Program-made: the position numbers and the translations under genes
The notes under the pieces: model-generated
Told to the model about the DNA's origin: nothing
Databases searched by the model: none
The model's input: the letters and a program-made list of their open reading frames with translations, nothing else
Shown: positions 60,319 through 64,000 of the stretch, in pieces
Layout: each line of letters begins with the position of its first letter
How positions within the stretch are numbered: the stretch's first letter is position 1
Origin: Patiriisocius sp047730165
Lineage (GTDB): Bacteria; Bacteroidota; Bacteroidia; Flavobacteriales; Flavobacteriaceae
Reading direction: 5' to 3'
Length of the DNA stretch: 64,000 nucleotides
Assembly: GCF_047730165.1 (NCBI RefSeq)
Contig: NZ_CP159834.1
Coordinates: 2,356,001-2,420,000, forward strand

Positions 60319-62772
60319 TTAATTATTCGGATCGAGAATCCTTTTAATACGTTCATTTAAGTCTTCTAAGTGATATGTACTCATTGTGTCATTAGTTCTT
60401 CTTGCTGCTGAAGCAGTAAGCGTCTGTAGTTTTTTAAGCTCTGCTCTCGCTACAGAACGAATGTCACTCTGACTCACATTTACACGCGTACCTCTTGAAT
60501 TTTCTTGATCCTCAGTCATTAAATATTCCATTCTATCCACATAAGCTCTTTGAAGATTTCTTCTGTAGGTATCGATACTATTTCGGTTGTTCAGTTCAGA
60601 AAAGATGCCAGCACGAAGATCATCCATCATATTTAATAATGAATAACTTTGATCTCCATTAACCGCTTCATTCTCACTCATACGCGCCATTCTACCGAAG
60701 TCTAACAAGTTGTTCAAGGTCCGTACTTGTGTCCTTCTTAAGTTATTTACGCTGCCATCAAACTGAATCTTGTTGAAAATGTTTTGATCTAAAAGCCAAC
60801 TTGGTGTAGCGAATAATTGTTCATTGATAAATAATAGACTCTCTTTTTGTCTATTCTTATCAACTGCTGTATATACCGCTCCATCTTGATCATAGGTTTT
60901 ATAGTACTCATATACGCCACCAACATTTGATGAAACATGTCCCATATATCTATTAAACTGTCCAACTACTTGTCCATACATAGTATCTAGATCGTCATAG
61001 TTCTTGCCATCTTCTGCCGTGTACTCTATCAATTTAGGAACAATGAGTTTAAGATTCATTATTCCGTATCTACTTGCCTTAACGGCATCATCACCTAAAT
61101 CTTCTGTTTGTGAACTAGGATCTATAACACCGCGTTGTTGTCTCCCAAAACGATACATAGGGTCGCCAGCATGTTCTAAAATCCATTGATCTAAAGTTTC
61201 TTTTTCATCTACAGCACTTTTGTCAAGAATGGCTCTATACCCCCAGTTAATTGAATATTTATCATAGATCCCAATGTTAGGCATTAAGGCTACGTCCCCA
61301 TCTCCTGGCTGTGCTATATAATTAAAACGAGCATAATCCATAATAGAAGGTGCTGTTCCATATTTTGCAGTAAATACGGGATCACGTAAAGAGTCTACAG
61401 GATAGGCAACTGAACTCCCCATATTATGCGGTAATCCTAACGTATGACCTACTTCGTGAGAAGATACAAAACGAACCAAGCGTCCCATGATCTCATCTTT
61501 AAACTTAACGCCTCTTGCTTCTGGATTGATTGCAGCAGTTTGCACGAAATACCAGTTGCGTAATAAGGTCATCACATTGTGATACCAGTTAATATCAGAT
61601 TCTAAAATCTCTCCTGTTCGCGGGTCACTTACGTGTGGCCCATTTGCATTAGGAATAGGCGATGCTAAATAGCGCACCACAGAATAACGAACATCTTCTG
61701 GAGACCATTCTGGGTCTTCTTCTATCGTTGGCGGCTCTTTAGCAATAATAGCATTCTTAAACCCAGCAGCTTCAAATGCTACCTGCCAGTCTTCTATACC
61801 TTGTTTTATGTATTTTTTCCATTGCTCTGGGGTTGCTCGGTCTACGTAGTATATAATTTGTTTTTTAGGCTCTACCAATTCTCCACGCAGATAAGCTGCA
61901 CGATCTTCTGGCTTTACTTCTAATCTCCATCTGTCTAAATACCGTACAGTTTTACTTTCTTGAGCATCCAGACCATAATCTGTTTGACCTCTACTAAACC
62001 ATCCAACCCGCTCGTCAAAATAACGACGCTTCATAGGAGTTTCTGGTAATAGGATCATAGACGTATTCATCTCTACCGTTATTGATGCTAAGGATCCATT
62101 ACTTGGTGGCTCTTTTGCATTATAGGTTTTTACGTGTCTTGACTCAAGGTTTTCTGGATAACTTTTAATTGTTTCGATATAAGACCTATCTCTATCAACG
62201 CTAGAAACCTTGTACTCTTCTCTGTAATAAGATGGAATTCCCAATGCTTTTACATCATCTTCAAAAAGCTCATTAACTTTAATGACAGTAGCCGTAGCGT
62301 CTTTACTTATTGTTTCTATATCAAATGCGTATAAGATAGGCGCAAAATTAGAATTCTTTACAGCTTCATGAATAGGTAATGAATCTGCTGCAAATACTTG
62401 ATGTGAAATTACACGAAGTAATACTTGGTCATCCTTACGATCCCAGCGCAATACTTGTGTATTTGCTTTTCCACCACCAAAACCTAAATTAGATGCTGTC
62501 TTTGCAATACGAGATACCATAAGCATCTCTTTATTAAATAAACTATCTGGAATTTCGTAATAGTAATCCTTCTTAACTTTATGAACTGTAAAAAGACCTG
62601 AGTCAGATATTGCATCTTTTGTTATGATTTCATCATAATCCTTCATTGCGTCTTTGTCCTTTTCTTTAGAGGCTTCAACGTCATCTTTTTCTTCCTTTTT
62701 TATCCCTTTCTGAGAAGAACACGCGGCAATTATAAAAAATACGGCGAGCATAGAGAGTAATTTGTACTTCAT
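60319..62772 (-). CDS. Zinc-dependent metalloprotease lipoprotein (DUF5117/DUF5118)
   Basis: An 817-residue lipoprotein with lipobox ending AACSS. A short DUF5118 segment (ISDSGLFTVHKVKKDYYYEIP) leads into DUF5117 (VSRIAKTASNLGFGGGKAN, VLRWDRKDDQVLLRVISH). The zinc site HEVGHTLGLPHNM is near residue 437 and has the metzincin HExxHxxGxxH form. SIMDYARFNY is the expected Met-turn. The C-terminal half is helical with many Arg/Glu. These proteases are frequent in Bacteroidota, and likely act in the periplasm or outer membrane on unknown substrates. It ends with its own terminator. Confidence 0.93.
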   Translation of the reverse strand: MKYKLLSMLAVFFIIAACSSQKGIKKEEKDDVEASKEKDKDAMKDYDEIITKDAISDSGLFTVHKVKKDYYYEIPDSLFNKEMLMVSRIAKTASNLGFGGGKANTQVLRWDRKDDQVLLRVISHQVFAADSLPIHEAVKNSNFAPILYAFDIETISKDATATVIKVNELFEDDVKALGIPSYYREEYKVSSVDRDRSYIETIKSYPENLESRHVKTYNAKEPPSNGSLASITVEMNTSMILLPETPMKRRYFDERVGWFSRGQTDYGLDAQESKTVRYLDRWRLEVKPEDRAAYLRGELVEPKKQIIYYVDRATPEQWKKYIKQGIEDWQVAFEAAGFKNAIIAKEPPTIEEDPEWSPEDVRYSVVRYLASPIPNANGPHVSDPRTGEILESDINWYHNVMTLLRNWYFVQTAAINPEARGVKFKDEIMGRLVRFVSSHEVGHTLGLPHNMGSSVAYPVDSLRDPVFTAKYGTAPSIMDYARFNYIAQPGDGDVALMPNIGIYDKYSINWGYRAILDKSAVDEKETLDQWILEHAGDPMYRFGRQQRGVIDPSSQTEDLGDDAVKASRYGIMNLKLIVPKLIEYTAEDGKNYDDLDTMYGQVVGQFNRYMGHVSSNVGGVYEYYKTYDQDGAVYTAVDKNRQKESLLFINEQLFATPSWLLDQNIFNKIQFDGSVNNLRRTQVRTLNNLLDFGRMARMSENEAVNGDQSYSLLNMMDDLRAGIFSELNNRNSIDTYRRNLQRAYVDRMEYLMTEDQENSRGTRVNVSQSDIRSVARAELKKLQTLTASAARRTNDTMSTYHLEDLNERIKRILDPNN

Positions 62773-62864
62773 ATTATGTAGGTAATTGATTTAAATCTCG
62801 AAAATAATCAAATTAGAGTCGTAATTAATTTATGAAATGTTAAAACAAAAAAAAATCAATCTCT

Positions 62865-63342
62865 TTAAAGATTAGGGGCCACGTTTTTATTAAGAAAGTG
62901 AATATCTAATCTGGCAAAATGCTCATCAAGAAAGACCAACCTTCTTTTAAGCCAAGTAATCATAAACAAATGATTGTGATCGCCGTGTTCTTGCGTCCAG
63001 ATCATTGATTCTCTTTTAAAGATATATTGCGTATTAAATTTTGTAACAGGTTTATCTATCGAACCAAACAATGCTTCATCACTAAAATCGTTTTGTCCCA
63101 ATTATTGCCACCTTTCTAAAACGCGTTGTCCAAAGTTGGAAGGGTTCTCTTCTCTTGAAATTTCAGAAATAGATTCATCTAAAGTGAAAGAATTACCAAA
63201 TATAAATTCTGACCATTCTACAGTTTTTGCTATTTCCGAAGTATTCCAGACAATGAGGTTGCTTGTAGAAGCAACGACATGGCTATTAGGAAAGGGCTAT
63301 TCTAATAAATTTGTCTGGCAAGAGGCCGTAAAAAAAGGTTAA
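62865..63342 (-). pseudogene. Decayed gene with two in-frame stop codons
   Basis: One minus-strand frame stays coding-like across the stops. From about 63340 it reads FTASCQTNLLE, TAG (63297-63299), PFPNSHVVASTSNLIVW, NTSEIAKTVEWSEFIFGNSF, NFGQRVLERWQ, TAA (63102-63104), then GQNDFSDEALFGSID, FNTQYIFKRESMIWTQEHGD, TWLKRRLVFLDEHFARLD to the stop at 62865. No ATG start is seen. The closing TWLKRRLVFLDEHF part slightly resembles the end of CotH-type kinases, but I do not assign it. It is a gene fragment, N-terminally truncated. Confidence 0.5.
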
Positions 63343-63403
63343 TGTAAATAGGCTAAGAAAAAAGCTTACTCGCTGGAGATAAAGCTTCGTGATCATACTC
63401 ATT

Positions 63404-64000
63404 CTAATCTTTTACAATAATAAAGGTCGCCCTGTAGCCGGTAAGTAAGTTCCATTCTTTAGCAGAGATGAGCTTTCCAGTATCATCGTAGATATGGAGC
63501 TCTGCCGTGTTAGGACCTGACTCTCCTTGGTTTAAGGCAATAAACTCTATTTTATTGGGCCCTTTTTGCAAAGGTAGATCAAAACCCTGAAAACTACCAT
63601 AGAGACTTACATTTGCTCTTACAATGTCTTCATTTACAAGCACCATAATACGATCTCCATCTACTGCTTCGTGATCTCGATACACCACATTGACAAGCGA
63701 TCTGGAGACACTCACTTCTCCCAGGTCTTGATCCCGCGCATATTTATCTGAGACTTGTTTCTCCGCGGTAAAATACTTAGGGGCCTTATCCGTTTTATAA
63801 TCTAAAAGCCCATCCCCTTTTGTAATGTCTAGAGGTTTTGGATCTAAGTTGCCTAAATTTTTCATATCGAACTTAGGGTCTTTCTCTTTAGATAATGTAG
63901 GAAGGTTAATTTTAGGTAATTCAAATCCGGTCTTTGAAGCCTTAGGGTCTGGTTTCGGCACGTCTGGATCTGCTTCAATTTTGATCACACGATTAGGTCG
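63404..64000 (-). CDS. Partial gene of unknown function running off the right edge
   Basis: The minus-strand frame is open to base 64000 with no stop. An internal GTG at 63988 is a possible start but the preceding codons (R, P, N, R) continue in frame, so the true start is probably beyond the window. The visible 198 residues begin with a Pro/Asp/Lys-rich linker (IEADPDVPKPDPKASKT, LPTLSKEKDPKFDMKNLG). The C-terminal 110 residues are a beta-rich domain with FTAEKQVSDKYARDQDLG, VSVSRSLVNVVYRDHEAVDG and NIVRANVSLYGSF-like strands. It is probably a secreted or membrane-anchored protein with a Bacteroidota-type C-terminal beta domain. Confidence 0.7.
   Translation of the reverse strand, partial: RPNRVIKIEADPDVPKPDPKASKTGFELPKINLPTLSKEKDPKFDMKNLGNLDPKPLDITKGDGLLDYKTDKAPKYFTAEKQVSDKYARDQDLGEVSVSRSLVNVVYRDHEAVDGDRIMVLVNEDIVRANVSLYGSFQGFDLPLQKGPNKIEFIALNQGESGPNTAELHIYDDTGKLISAKEWNLLTGYRATFIIVKD

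Noticed and set aside
63136..63342. 68-codon plus-strand frame with TTG start
   Set aside because: The minus strand reads as a decayed gene with a protein-like pattern on both sides of the stops; the plus frame has no support.
1..64000. tRNA, rRNA, insertion sequences, integrases, defence islands
   Set aside because: Searched by eye for cloverleaf ends, transposase or integrase motifs and nuclease-toxin pairs; nothing convincing. A small non-coding RNA cannot be excluded.

Overview
The window looks like chromosomal DNA of a marine, gliding member of the Flavobacteriaceae. The evidence is the AT-rich sequence, promoters of the Bacteroidota type (TAnnTTTG), several PorP/SprF-family proteins, proteins with type IX secretion (T9SS) C-terminal sorting domains, and a complete sprC-sprD-sprB-sprF style gliding-adhesin operon. 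I see no rRNA, tRNA, CRISPR array, intact insertion sequence or prophage. Genus assignment is not possible from the sequence alone.

Layout. 1-2.8 kb: the 3' part of the window's first gene, a secreted BNR/VPS10-type repeat protein. 3-6 kb: a broken secreted-protein gene, a YceI protein, a divergent membrane-anchored winged-helix regulator and a long cold-shock-domain protein. 6-22.6 kb: the minus-strand gliding operon (beta-helix protein, SprC, SprD, the 3222-residue repeat adhesin SprB, SprF). 23-30 kb: two nearly identical cold-shock genes, a J-domain/KTSC fusion, a DEAD-box helicase, an M13 peptidase, a frameshifted zinc-ribbon gene, two DoxX-like proteins sharing stop-codon bases, and a deletion remnant of a TPR-type cyclase. 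30.5-37 kb: an unusual SDR with a zinc ribbon, an EamA transporter, a decayed second copy of the SDR tail, an S15-type hydrolase, ThiE and a half-helicase. 37-43.6 kb: low-density DNA with DUF4494, small secreted and basic proteins, and a three-gene signalling cassette (RsbQ-like hydrolase, PAS histidine kinase, response regulator) lying between two diverged direct repeats. 43.6-47.8 kb: a redox-flavoured operon (MsrB-like mini-ORF, glutaredoxin-GNAT fusion, SelO, aldo/keto reductase) and a DUF6642-like protein. 48-57.6 kb: transporters, a cluster of three gene remnants, a PepSY-like lipoprotein, a T9SS-secreted animal-type heme peroxidase, MsrA with a small coupled partner, GNAT and a DEAD-box helicase. 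57.6-64 kb: an SF2 helicase, an RluE-like pseudouridine synthase, a large DUF5117/DUF5118 metalloprotease, a broken gene and a partial secreted protein that runs off the right edge.

The genes fall into a few themes: surface adhesion and gliding, with T9SS cargo; RNA metabolism in the cold (three cold-shock-domain genes, several DEAD-box proteins); and repair or signalling of oxidative stress (MsrA, SelO/glutaredoxin, peroxidase). The most notable parts are the hydrolase/PAS-kinase/regulator cassette and its flanking repeats, the SelO neighbourhood, and an unusual number of gene remnants that only appear when intergenic DNA is read in frame on both strands.
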